Source: Alistipes finegoldii DSM 17242 (GTDB lineage Bacteria > Bacteroidota > Bacteroidia > Bacteroidales > Rikenellaceae). From it: a stretch of 64,000 bases of DNA. Each line of letters opens with the position of its first letter. Position 1 is the first letter of the stretch. Shown piece by piece: positions 1-6,817 of the stretch. The notes under the pieces are model-generated. The model made no database searches, was not told the origin of the DNA, and worked only from the letters and a program-made list of their open reading frames with translations. The translations under genes were made by a program, and so were the position numbers. Location: positions 3,365,501-3,429,500 of the forward strand of contig NC_018011.1 of the NCBI RefSeq assembly GCF_000265365.1, read 5' to 3'.

Positions 1-509
1 ACGCAGGGCTCTTCCGCTCCGGCTTCGCGCAGCATCCGGCGGCCCGCCGTCTCCTGTGCGAACAGAATTCCCCGCGCTCCGAGATTGCGGGCCAACAGGA
101 TGTCGGTCGCGCGGTCGCCGACGACGTAACTCGCCGCGAGGTCGTACCCTCCGCCGGTGTAGCGGCCGAACATTCCCGTGCGGGGCTTGCGCGTCGGGGC
201 GCCGTCGCTTTCGAACGTGCGGTCGATCAGCATGTCGTCGAACAGCACGCCTTCGCCCGCCAGCGTGCGGAGCATCTTCTCCTGCGGAATCCTGAAATCC
301 TCCTCAGGAAAGGAGTCGGTTCCCAGTCCGTCCTGATTGGTGGCCATCACCAGCTCGAAATCGAGTCCCCGGAGGACTTTGAGCGCCGAAATGGCTCCGG
401 GCACGAATTCCAGCTTGGCGAGGCTGTCCACCTGCATATCCACGGGCGGCTCGACGATCAGCGTGCCGTCGCGGTCTATGAACAGTGCTTTTTTGAGTGC
501 TTTTTTCAT
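1..509 (-). CDS. hisB: HisB, histidinol-phosphatase domain (partial, C-terminus off the window)
   Basis: This is the N-terminal part of the bifunctional histidinol-phosphatase / imidazoleglycerol-phosphate dehydratase of histidine biosynthesis. Translating the minus strand from ATG at 509 gives a HAD-type phosphatase: the DRDGT nucleophile motif near residues 12-16, a TNQDGLGT motif typical of the HisB N-domain near residue 55, and VVGDRATD near residue 135. The dehydratase domain would lie beyond base 1 and is not seen, so bifunctionality is inferred from the family. The start overlaps the hisC stop in an ATGA (506-509), which indicates translational coupling. It is the fourth gene of hisG-hisD-hisC-hisB, the order also found in enterobacteria. 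Confidence 0.93.
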   Translation of the reverse strand, partial: MKKALKKALFIDRDGTLIVEPPVDMQVDSLAKLEFVPGAISALKVLRGLDFELVMATNQDGLGTDSFPEEDFRIPQEKMLRTLAGEGVLFDDMLIDRTFESDGAPTRKPRTGMFGRYTGGGYDLAASYVVGDRATDILLARNLGARGILFAQETAGRRMLREAGAEEPC

Positions 510-1540
510 GGTCTGAAGTTTTTGACGGTTTCCAGCATGCGCCCGTTTTCGGCGGGAGTCCCCACGGTGATACGCAGGCAGCCCTCGCATCCCGCGATCC
601 GCGTACGGTTGCGGACGATCACCCCTGCGGCGATCAGTTCGCCGTAAAGCCGGTCGGGATCGGCGGTCTTCACCAGCAGGAAGTTGGCCTGCGACGGGTA
701 GACCCGCTCGATGCAGCCGCATCCGGCGAGCGCCGCCGCCAGCCGTCCGCGTTCTTCGCGGATTTGCGCGATCTGCGCCGCAATGTTCCGGCGCAGACAC
801 TCGGCCGCGGTCTGCTGGGTGAGCGTATTGATATTGTAGGGATACTTGACCTGCCCGAACAGCGCGGCGATCCGCTCCGACGCGAAAGCCAGTCCGAGCC
901 GCAGTCCCGCCATGCCCCAAGCTTTGGAGAGGGTTTGCAGTACGATCAGGTTGGGAAATTCGTCGAGCCGCGGCAGGAATCCCCGCCCTTCGGCGAAGTC
1001 GATGTAGGCTTCGTCGAGCACCACCACGCCGTCGAAGCGGCGCAGCAGCTCTTCGATCTCCCGGTCGGGGAATGCGTTTCCCGTGGGGTTGTTGGGCGAG
1101 CAGAGCCACAGCAGTTTGGTGCGCCCGTCGGCCGCCGCCAGCAACGCCTCGACCGGAAGCGAGAAATCGGCTCCCAGCGGTACTTCGCGCAGTTCGACGC
1201 CGTTGGTCTGCGCCGCCACGCGGTACATGCCGTAGGTCGGCGCGATCGAAACGGCGTTGTCGCGGCCCGGCTCGCAGAAGATCCTGAACGCGAGGTCTAT
1301 GGCTTCGTCGCTGCCGTTGCCGAGGAATATTTGTCCGCTCCGCACGCCCTTCAGCGCGGCCAGCTGCGCCTTCAGCTCCCGCTGGTGCGGGTCGGGGTAG
1401 CGGTTCACGCCGTTGTCGTAGGGGCTTTCGTTGGCGTCGAGCCAGACGCCGATCCCGCCGCCCGCATATTCGTCGCGGGCCGTGGAGTAGGGTTGCAGCG
1501 CCAGAATGTTGGGCCGCACGAGCTGCGCCAGCGGTTTCAT
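506..1540 (-). CDS. hisC: Histidinol-phosphate aminotransferase
   Basis: A PLP-dependent class I/II aminotransferase of 344 residues that converts imidazole acetol phosphate to histidinol phosphate in histidine synthesis. The sequence shows a substrate and cofactor motif LDANESP near residue 35, SPNNPTG near 148-154, VVVLDEAYIDF near 172-182 and the PLP lysine K206 within TLSKAWGMAG. The open frame extends further upstream, but the start MKPLAQLVRP at 1540 overlaps the hisD stop as ATGA (1537-1540). That start gives the normal family length. Both ends are therefore coupled to neighbouring his genes. Confidence 0.96.
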   Translation of the reverse strand: MKPLAQLVRPNILALQPYSTARDEYAGGGIGVWLDANESPYDNGVNRYPDPHQRELKAQLAALKGVRSGQIFLGNGSDEAIDLAFRIFCEPGRDNAVSIAPTYGMYRVAAQTNGVELREVPLGADFSLPVEALLAAADGRTKLLWLCSPNNPTGNAFPDREIEELLRRFDGVVVLDEAYIDFAEGRGFLPRLDEFPNLIVLQTLSKAWGMAGLRLGLAFASERIAALFGQVKYPYNINTLTQQTAAECLRRNIAAQIAQIREERGRLAAALAGCGCIERVYPSQANFLLVKTADPDRLYGELIAAGVIVRNRTRIAGCEGCLRITVGTPAENGRMLETVKNFRP

Positions 1541-2832
1541 CGCGCACCTCCTTCCGTCCGGATGCGCACGGCGTTGGCGTGTGCGTCCAGCCCTTCGGCT
1601 TCGGCCATGGCCGTAATCGTCGGCGCGAGGGCTTCGAGTCCGCCGCGCGTCAGTTCCTGATAGGTTATCTTGCGCATGAAGCTCTCCGTGTTCACGCCGC
1701 TGTAGGCCCGCGCCCAGCCGCCCGTGGGCAGCGTGTGATTGGTTCCCGAAGCGTAATCGCCCGCGCTTTCGGGCGAGTAGCCGCCGATAAATACGCTCCC
1801 CGCGGCCGTGATCCGCGCCGCGGCGTCCCATGCGTCCCGCATGGCGACAATCAGGTGTTCGGGGGCGTAGGCGTCGGCGAACGCGATCTGCTCGTCCGGG
1901 TCGCTGAAAACCACGATCCGGCTGTTGGCCAGCGAATTGCCAATTGCGTCGCGGCGGCTGAGCCGCGCGGCCTGCTCCCCGACGGACGCTATTGCCCGCT
2001 GTGCGAACTCCTCGCTGCGGCAGACCAGCACGGCCTGACTGTCATCACCGTGTTCGGCCTGCGACAGCAGGTCGGCGGCGGCGAATTCGGGCCGGGCGTC
2101 TTCGTCGGCCAGCACCAGCACCTCCGAAGGCCCCGCGGGCAGGTCCACGGCGACGTCGGCTGCGCCGGCCAGCTGTTTGGCTTTGGTGACGTAGCGGTTG
2201 CCGGGACCGAAAATCTTGTCGACGCGCGGAATGCTCTCCGTTCCGTAAGCCATGGCCGCCACTGCCTGCGCCCCGCCGAGGGCGAAGACGCGGTCCACGC
2301 CGCAGAGGTCGGCCGCATAGAGAATTTCGGGTGCGATCCGCCCGTCGCGGCCGCACGGCGTGCAGAGTATCACCTCGCGGCATCCGGCGATCCGGGCCGG
2401 CAGGGCGAGCATCAGCACCGTCGAGAAGAGCGGGGCTTTGCCGCCGGGGATATACAGCCCCGCGCGGCCGATCGCCACGGCGCGCTGTACGCACCTGACG
2501 CCCGGCATCGTTTCGACCTCGACCTGCGCCGGGAGCTGCGCCCGGTGGAAGGCTTCGATGTTGGCCTTCGCCTGCTCCAGCGCGGCTTTTAACTGCGGCG
2601 ATACGGCCTTCGCGGCTTCCGCACGCCGTTCGCGCGTCACTTCGAACGTTTCGGGGAGGTATCCTTCGATGCGGCGGACGATCCGGCGCAGGGCCGCGTC
2701 GCCGCCCGTGCGCACCTCGGCGAGGATCGCGGCTACGCGCTCCCCGATCTCCTCCTCCTGCCGCGTACAGCGGGCCGTCAGCGCCGGCCATTCGCTGCGC
2801 GGGGGATTTACATAGATTTTCGGCATTTCCAT
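1537..2832 (-). CDS. hisD: Histidinol dehydrogenase
   Basis: A 431-residue zinc enzyme catalysing the last two oxidation steps from L-histidinol to L-histidine with NAD. The family signature IPGGKAPL lies at about 128-135. The zinc ligand pair corresponding to Q and H of the QAEHG motif is at Q258 and H261, DLPAGPSEV is at 230-238, and the C-terminal SGTNHTLPTGGWAR signature is present. Family length is about 430, so the gene is full length. A second ATG two codons in (MPKIYVN) is an equally possible start. It lies 22 bp after hisG and overlaps hisC by 4 bp. Confidence 0.97.
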   Translation of the reverse strand: MEMPKIYVNPPRSEWPALTARCTRQEEEIGERVAAILAEVRTGGDAALRRIVRRIEGYLPETFEVTRERRAEAAKAVSPQLKAALEQAKANIEAFHRAQLPAQVEVETMPGVRCVQRAVAIGRAGLYIPGGKAPLFSTVLMLALPARIAGCREVILCTPCGRDGRIAPEILYAADLCGVDRVFALGGAQAVAAMAYGTESIPRVDKIFGPGNRYVTKAKQLAGAADVAVDLPAGPSEVLVLADEDARPEFAAADLLSQAEHGDDSQAVLVCRSEEFAQRAIASVGEQAARLSRRDAIGNSLANSRIVVFSDPDEQIAFADAYAPEHLIVAMRDAWDAAARITAAGSVFIGGYSPESAGDYASGTNHTLPTGGWARAYSGVNTESFMRKITYQELTRGGLEALAPTITAMAEAEGLDAHANAVRIRTEGGAR

Positions 2833-2854
2833 TTTTTCGGGTCGTTTTTAGGGG

Positions 2855-3706
2855 TCAGCGGATCATGTTTTCGAGCGTCAGCACCAGAATTCCTTCCGCG
2901 CCGAGGGCCTTGAGCCGTTCGATGCGCTCCCACAACTGCGATTCGCAGATCACGGCGTGTATCGAGCACCATCCCTCCTGCGCCAGCGGCAGGACGGTAG
3001 GACTGCGCATGCCCGGCAGGATCGTGATCGCTTCGTCGAGCTTCTCCTGCGGGAGGTTCATCAGCACGTACTTCATGCCGCGGCTTTCGAGTATCGAGTT
3101 GAAGCGGAACGTGAGTTGGGCCGTTTCACGGCGTTTATCCTCATCGAGTTCCGGATTTGCAATCAGCACCGCTTCGGAATAAAATACCTTCTCCACTTCG
3201 ACCAATCCGTTCGAGATCAGCGTGCCGCCCGACGATACGATGTCGAATATCGCGTCGGACATTCCCACGGCGGGGGCGATTTCGACCGACCCTTCGATGG
3301 TGTGTATTTCGGCGTCGATGCCCTTCTCGGCGAAGAACCGCGCGAGGATGTTGGGGTAGGAGGTCGCCACGCGCTTGCCGCGGAAGTAGTCCAGTCCGTT
3401 GTAATCCGCCGTCCGGTCCACGGCCAGCGAGATGCGGCAGCTGCCGAATCCGAGGTCCATGGTCCGTTCGACCGGGAAGTTCTTCTCCGCGACCTCGTTC
3501 AGCCCCACGATCCCCAGATCGGCGACGCCCATGGCCACGGCCTGCGGAATGTCGTCGTCGCGCAGGTAGAGCACCTCCATCGGGAATCCGTCGGCGCGGG
3601 AGATGAGTTTGCGCTTGCTTTCGGCGACGCCGATGCCTGCTTCCGAGAGCAGGTCGATGCTCTGCTCGTTGAGTCGGCCTTTGGCCTGAATTGCTATTCT
3701 CAGCAT
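2855..3706 (-). CDS. hisG: ATP phosphoribosyltransferase, long form
   Basis: This is the first committed enzyme of histidine synthesis, joining ATP and PRPP. The product is 283 residues, the long form with a C-terminal regulatory ACT-like domain (last ~75 residues, with LPGMRSPTVLPLAQEGW entering it). Such enzymes are feedback-inhibited by histidine without a HisZ partner. MLRIAIQAKGR is the conserved N-terminus. A GTG eight codons upstream (3730) keeps the frame open but adds residues not usual in the family, so ATG 3706 is chosen. It is the first gene of the operon and lies behind the attenuator at 3750-3778. Confidence 0.96.
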   Translation of the reverse strand: MLRIAIQAKGRLNEQSIDLLSEAGIGVAESKRKLISRADGFPMEVLYLRDDDIPQAVAMGVADLGIVGLNEVAEKNFPVERTMDLGFGSCRISLAVDRTADYNGLDYFRGKRVATSYPNILARFFAEKGIDAEIHTIEGSVEIAPAVGMSDAIFDIVSSGGTLISNGLVEVEKVFYSEAVLIANPELDEDKRRETAQLTFRFNSILESRGMKYVLMNLPQEKLDEAITILPGMRSPTVLPLAQEGWCSIHAVICESQLWERIERLKALGAEGILVLTLENMIR

Positions 3707-3749
3707 GTTTGTTTGTTGTTTTTCAGACACCCGCCTGCGGAACGGACAT

Positions 3750-3778
3750 GAAAAAAGCCCATCCGCAGGGGATGAGCT
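3750..3778 (-). terminator. his operon attenuator: intrinsic terminator ahead of hisG
   Basis: On the minus strand the 8-bp stem GCTCATCC / GGATGGGC (3777-3770 with 3764-3757; one T.G pair) closes a 5-nt loop and runs directly into TTTTTT (3756-3751). That is a textbook intrinsic terminator, placed between the His-rich leader peptide and hisG. Loop and stem bases 3771-3763 (CCCCTGCGG) are complementary at 8 of 9 positions to CCGAAGGGG at 3832-3824, the last sense codons of the leader peptide. Pairing of those two would prevent the terminator from forming, so they are the likely antiterminator. Confidence 0.85.
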
Positions 3779-3820
3779 TCGTTATGATATATAATCCTTA
3801 TTTACATATGCACATCGATC

Positions 3821-3874
3821 TTACCCCTTCGGAAAGTGGTTGTGATGATGATGGATATGGTTGAATATTGTCAT
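3821..3874 (-). CDS. his leader peptide (17 aa, 6 His)
   Basis: A short frame MTIFNHIHHHHNHFPKG followed by TAA. Six of its 17 codons are His and five of these fall in the stretch HIHHHHNH (residues 6-13). It starts 18 bp downstream of a good Bacteroidetes promoter and lies 43 bp before an intrinsic terminator that precedes hisG. This is the arrangement of a ribosome-mediated attenuator. When charged tRNA-His is scarce, the ribosome would stall on the His run and leave the CCGAAGGGG segment at 3832-3824 free to pair with the terminator's 5' arm. When histidine is plentiful, the ribosome would reach the stop codon and cover that segment. The open frame continues upstream without a stop, but ATG 3874 fits the promoter. 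Confidence 0.82.
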   Translation of the reverse strand: MTIFNHIHHHHNHFPKG

Positions 3875-3891
3875 TTGCAATGTCGTTGGGA

Positions 3892-3923
3892 CAAATGTAT
3901 GTATTTTTGGATGAAAAATCAAA
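3892..3923 (-). promoter_or_regulatory. Promoter of the his operon (TTTG-N20-TACATTTG)
   Basis: The minus strand has TTTG (3923-3920), a 20-nt spacer, then TACATTTG (3899-3892). This matches the Bacteroidetes -33/-7 consensus exactly. The predicted transcription start near 3887 leaves a short 5' segment before the His leader peptide at 3874. Confidence 0.78.
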
Positions 3924-4149
3924 ATTTCTGCCGAAAAGTTTTCGATAATCTTCCGCCGGTGCCGCCGAAAACCCTCTTTGCTTTCGGTGTTCAGTCGTTT
4001 GTTGTTTTGATTGTCAGTTGTTTGAGTCGTTTGTAGATTCGCTGCGTCTTTTCGGTTCGCGGGCCGGTGATTTGTCGTCGGACGGCCGCGAATGGCCACC
4101 GCCGAGCCGCGAAAGACGGGGTTGCCGGTTTCAATATACGGATTATGCT

Positions 4150-4157
4150 TATCTTTG
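4150..4157 (+). promoter_or_regulatory. Putative -7 element TATCTTTG for the ferredoxin-like gene
   Basis: TATCTTTG fits TAnnTTTG and lies 39 bp before the ATG at 4197. No clear TTTG -33 box is seen at 19-21 nt; TTTC at 4129-4132 is the nearest match. Confidence 0.4.
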
Positions 4158-4196
4158 GAGGTCTGCCTAAGCAGTCTTTAGTAAAATATTGTTGTT

Positions 4197-4418
4197 ATGG
4201 AAACCGAAAAGAAACGTATCGAATATACCAACGGCGAGATCGTCGTGGTCTGGCAGCCGCACCTCTGCATCCATTCGGGCGTCTGCGTCCGCATGCTTCC
4301 CGAAGTTTACAACCCGCAGGAGCGGCCGTGGGTGAAACTGGAAAACGCCACGACCGACCGGATCGTCGCGCAGGTCGAAAAATGCCCTTCGGGAGCGTTG
4401 TCCTATCGTAAGGCGTGA
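4197..4418 (+). CDS. Small divergent 4Fe-4S ferredoxin-like protein (Fer4_19 type)
   Basis: A 73-residue cytoplasmic protein. After EYTNGEIVVVWQPHLCIHSG it has a Cys pair C24 and C30 (CIHSGVC), a conserved PWV segment and a C-terminal CPSGALSY motif. This is the pattern of the small 'divergent 4Fe-4S mono-cluster' family (PF06902-like), often found beside GNAT acetyltransferases. Here the next gene on the same strand, 80 bp downstream, is indeed a GNAT protein. Only three Cys are visible in the usual pattern, so cluster type and redox role are inferred from the family. The biological function is unknown. Confidence 0.8.
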   Translation: METEKKRIEYTNGEIVVVWQPHLCIHSGVCVRMLPEVYNPQERPWVKLENATTDRIVAQVEKCPSGALSYRKA

Positions 4419-4498
4419 CGCCCGCTCATCCCGTTGAAAAGCCGCCCATGGATGCTGAATTCGTCGATCTGACGGCCTAAAACCTTGCCGACGAGCAT

Positions 4499-5197
4499 TT
4501 GTGCTGCATTATCCGCACGAAAAAGGCCCATCCGGGCGTAGAGGCGAAGCGGCGGTGGCTTTCCGACCGGCTCCGCGAGGGGCACGTCTTCCGGAAGCTG
4601 AATGCGAAGGGCGTGGTCTTTATCGAATACGCGCCTCTCGAAACGGCATGGGTGCCCGTGATTGGCGACAACTATTATTATATCTATTGTTTGTGGGTTG
4701 CGGGTCCTTACAAAGGCAAGGGCTATGCAAAGGCGTTGATGGAACATTGTCTGGCCGATGCGCGGACGCATGGAAAATCGGGCGTCTGCATGCTCGGTGC
4801 GGAAAAGCAGAAAGCGTGGCTTTCGGACCAGTCTTTTGCCCGGAAGTTCGGCTTCGAGGTCGTCGATACGACCGACAACGGCTACGAGCTGCTGGCGCTT
4901 TCGTTCGACGGAACCACTCCGCAATTCGCGCACAATGCGAAAAAACAGCGTATCGAAAGTCAGGCGCTGACCGTCTATTACGATATGCAGTGCCCCTTTA
5001 TCCCCGGCAATCTGGAAATGATAAGACAACACTGCGAAGCGCACGGTGTCCCGGCGGATTTCATCGAGGTGGATACGCTCCGCAAGGCCAAGGAGCTGCC
5101 CTGCGTATTCAATAACTGGGGCGTCTTCTACAAGGGAAGATTCGAAACGGTGAATCTGCTGGACGCCGCGGCCTTGGAACGGATCCTGAAAAAGTGA
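4499..5197 (+). CDS. GNAT N-acetyltransferase with C-terminal YoaP-like domain, N-terminus interrupted by a stop
   Basis: The N-terminal half is a GNAT fold: an acetyl-CoA loop near GPYKGKGYAKALMEHCL and preceding strand YYYIYCLWV. The C-terminal part from YYDMQCPFIPG onwards is a thioredoxin-like YoaP domain. The open frame begins at TTG 4499, in the middle of a motif that relatives carry (NLADEHLCC). The same frame extends back to ATG 4448, giving MDAEFVDLTA, then a TAA at 4478-4480, then NLADEHLCC. Relatives normally have a sense codon such as GAA there, so one substitution separates this from an intact 249-residue gene. It is either a recent pseudogene, a read-through or re-initiating gene, or a sequence error. 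The substrate is unknown. Confidence 0.78.
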   Translation: MCCIIRTKKAHPGVEAKRRWLSDRLREGHVFRKLNAKGVVFIEYAPLETAWVPVIGDNYYYIYCLWVAGPYKGKGYAKALMEHCLADARTHGKSGVCMLGAEKQKAWLSDQSFARKFGFEVVDTTDNGYELLALSFDGTTPQFAHNAKKQRIESQALTVYYDMQCPFIPGNLEMIRQHCEAHGVPADFIEVDTLRKAKELPCVFNNWGVFYKGRFETVNLLDAAALERILKK

Positions 5198-5333
5198 TTC
5201 CCGCCGGGACTGTCTCCCTATATCGGCCCTCCCCTCGAAAAAATCTCCGAACCCTTCGTCGTTCCGGATGCTCCATCCCGCCCGTCCCCGCATTATTCTG
5301 CTTTTTTTGCCCGCTTTTTCGGGACTCTTTTCG

Positions 5334-5341
5334 TATATTTG
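5334..5341 (+). promoter_or_regulatory. Putative -7 element TATATTTG for the symporter operon
   Basis: TATATTTG lies 24 bp before ATG 5366. A T-rich stretch (5315-5319) is near the -33 position, but an exact TTTG at the usual spacing is absent (the nearest is 24 nt away). Confidence 0.5.
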
Positions 5342-5365
5342 TAATTCGAATCTGAACTTACGCTT

Positions 5366-6817
5366 ATGACATCCGCCGCCGTTATCGCTACCGTTCTGGG
5401 CTACATAGCCGTCCTCTTCGCCGTAGCATGGGTCTCCGGCCGCCGCGCCGACAACGCCGGGTTTTTCTCCGGCAACCGCCGCACGCCGTGGTACATGGCC
5501 GCCTTCGCCATGATCGGCGCCGCCATGTCGGGCGTGACGTTCATCTCCGTTCCCGGCTCGGTCGCCGTAGACGGCTTTTCCTACATGCAGATGGTCGCGG
5601 GCTTCACGGTCGGACAGCTGATCGTCGCTTTCGTGCTGATTCCCACGTTCTACCGCCTGAAGGTGGTGTCGCTCTACGAATACCTCGACGACCGCTTCGG
5701 CGTGCGGTCGCACCGTACCGGGGCGTGGTTTTTCTTCGTCTCGAAGATGCTGGGGGCGGCCCTTCGCATCTATGTGGTCTGCGCCGTGATGCAGTTGCTG
5801 GTCTTCAGCCATTACGGACTTCCGTTCTGGCTCAATGCGGCGGTCACGATGCTCTTCGTATGGCTCTACACCCAGCAGGGCGGCGTCAAGTCGCTGATCT
5901 GGACCGATACGCTCAAGACGGTGTGTCTGGTGGGAAGTCTCGTGCTGTCGATCGTCTTCATCATGCAGGCGCTGGGCATGTCCCTGCCCGAAATGACCCG
6001 CGAGGTCGCCGCGTCGCCCTATTCGAAGATGTTTTTCTTCGACGACCCGGCTTCGGACCGCTATTTCTGGAAGATGTTTGCGGCGGGCATCGTGCTGCTG
6101 ATCGCCATGACGGGACTCGATCAGGACATGATGCAGCGCAACCTGAGCTGCGCCACGCCGCGCGACTCGCAGAAAAATATCGTCCTCACGGCCGTCAGCC
6201 AGATTTTCGTGATCTTCCTGTTCCTCGTGCTGGGCGTGCTGCTTTACATCTACATGGACCGCAGCGGGCTGGCGATGCCCGAAAAGGGCGATCAGGTCTT
6301 TTCGCAGGTCGCAGTCAACGGCGGATTGCCGGTATTCGTTGGCATACTGTTCGTTATAGGACTTATTTCAAGCACCTATTCAGCCGCAGGATCGGCCCTT
6401 ACGGCCCTCACGACTTCGTTTACGGTCGATATCCTTGACGGCACGAAACGTTACGGCGAACGACGTCTGACCCGCCTGCGCCGCATCGTCCATGTGGCGA
6501 TGGCCCTCGGCATGGCGCTGGTGATCCTCGCCTTCGAATACCTTGCCGACGACAGCGTCATCAATCTGGTCTACAAGGTCGCCAGCTACACCTACGGCCC
6601 GATTTTGGGTATGTTCGCTTTCGGTATCTTCACGCGTCTCAGGGTGCGCGACGGCTGGATGCCCCTCGTGGCGCTCGCCGCTCCGCTGCTGAGCGCCCTG
6701 CTGCAATACTGGGCGTATGAGGCGTGGGGTTACCGGATCGGTTTCGAACTGTTGATTTACAATGCCGCATTTACGATGGCCGGCATGCTTTTACTGGTCA
6801 AACGACATGAAAAATAG
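5366..6817 (+). CDS. Sodium:solute symporter (SSS family)
   Basis: A 483-residue inner-membrane protein with about 13 hydrophobic segments, from a first helix at residues 5-24 to a last one near 465-478. The N-terminus carries the SSS signature: a spacer SGRRADNAGFFSGNRRTPWYMAAFAMIGAAMSG (residues ~25-57), then FISVPGSVAVDGFSYMQM and, near residue 200-260, the conserved loop before DQDMMQRNLS. The family couples sodium entry to uptake of sugars, amino acids, vitamins or sialic acids. The substrate cannot be told from sequence. It overlaps the next gene by 11 bp and is probably co-transcribed with it. Confidence 0.9.
   Translation: MTSAAVIATVLGYIAVLFAVAWVSGRRADNAGFFSGNRRTPWYMAAFAMIGAAMSGVTFISVPGSVAVDGFSYMQMVAGFTVGQLIVAFVLIPTFYRLKVVSLYEYLDDRFGVRSHRTGAWFFFVSKMLGAALRIYVVCAVMQLLVFSHYGLPFWLNAAVTMLFVWLYTQQGGVKSLIWTDTLKTVCLVGSLVLSIVFIMQALGMSLPEMTREVAASPYSKMFFFDDPASDRYFWKMFAAGIVLLIAMTGLDQDMMQRNLSCATPRDSQKNIVLTAVSQIFVIFLFLVLGVLLYIYMDRSGLAMPEKGDQVFSQVAVNGGLPVFVGILFVIGLISSTYSAAGSALTALTTSFTVDILDGTKRYGERRLTRLRRIVHVAMALGMALVILAFEYLADDSVINLVYKVASYTYGPILGMFAFGIFTRLRVRDGWMPLVALAAPLLSALLQYWAYEAWGYRIGFELLIYNAAFTMAGMLLLVKRHEK

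Larger units (their letters stand above)
3875..4196. other. Intergenic region between the his leader and the ferredoxin-like gene
   Basis: This 322-bp region contains the his promoter (3892-3923, minus) and a -7-like element for the rightward gene (4150-4157). Nothing else was recognised in it; the open frames here have no convincing protein features. Confidence 0.6.

Noticed and set aside
3707..3730. Longer hisG start (GTG 3730)
   Set aside because: The extra eight residues are not conserved and the family begins at MLRIAIQAKG.
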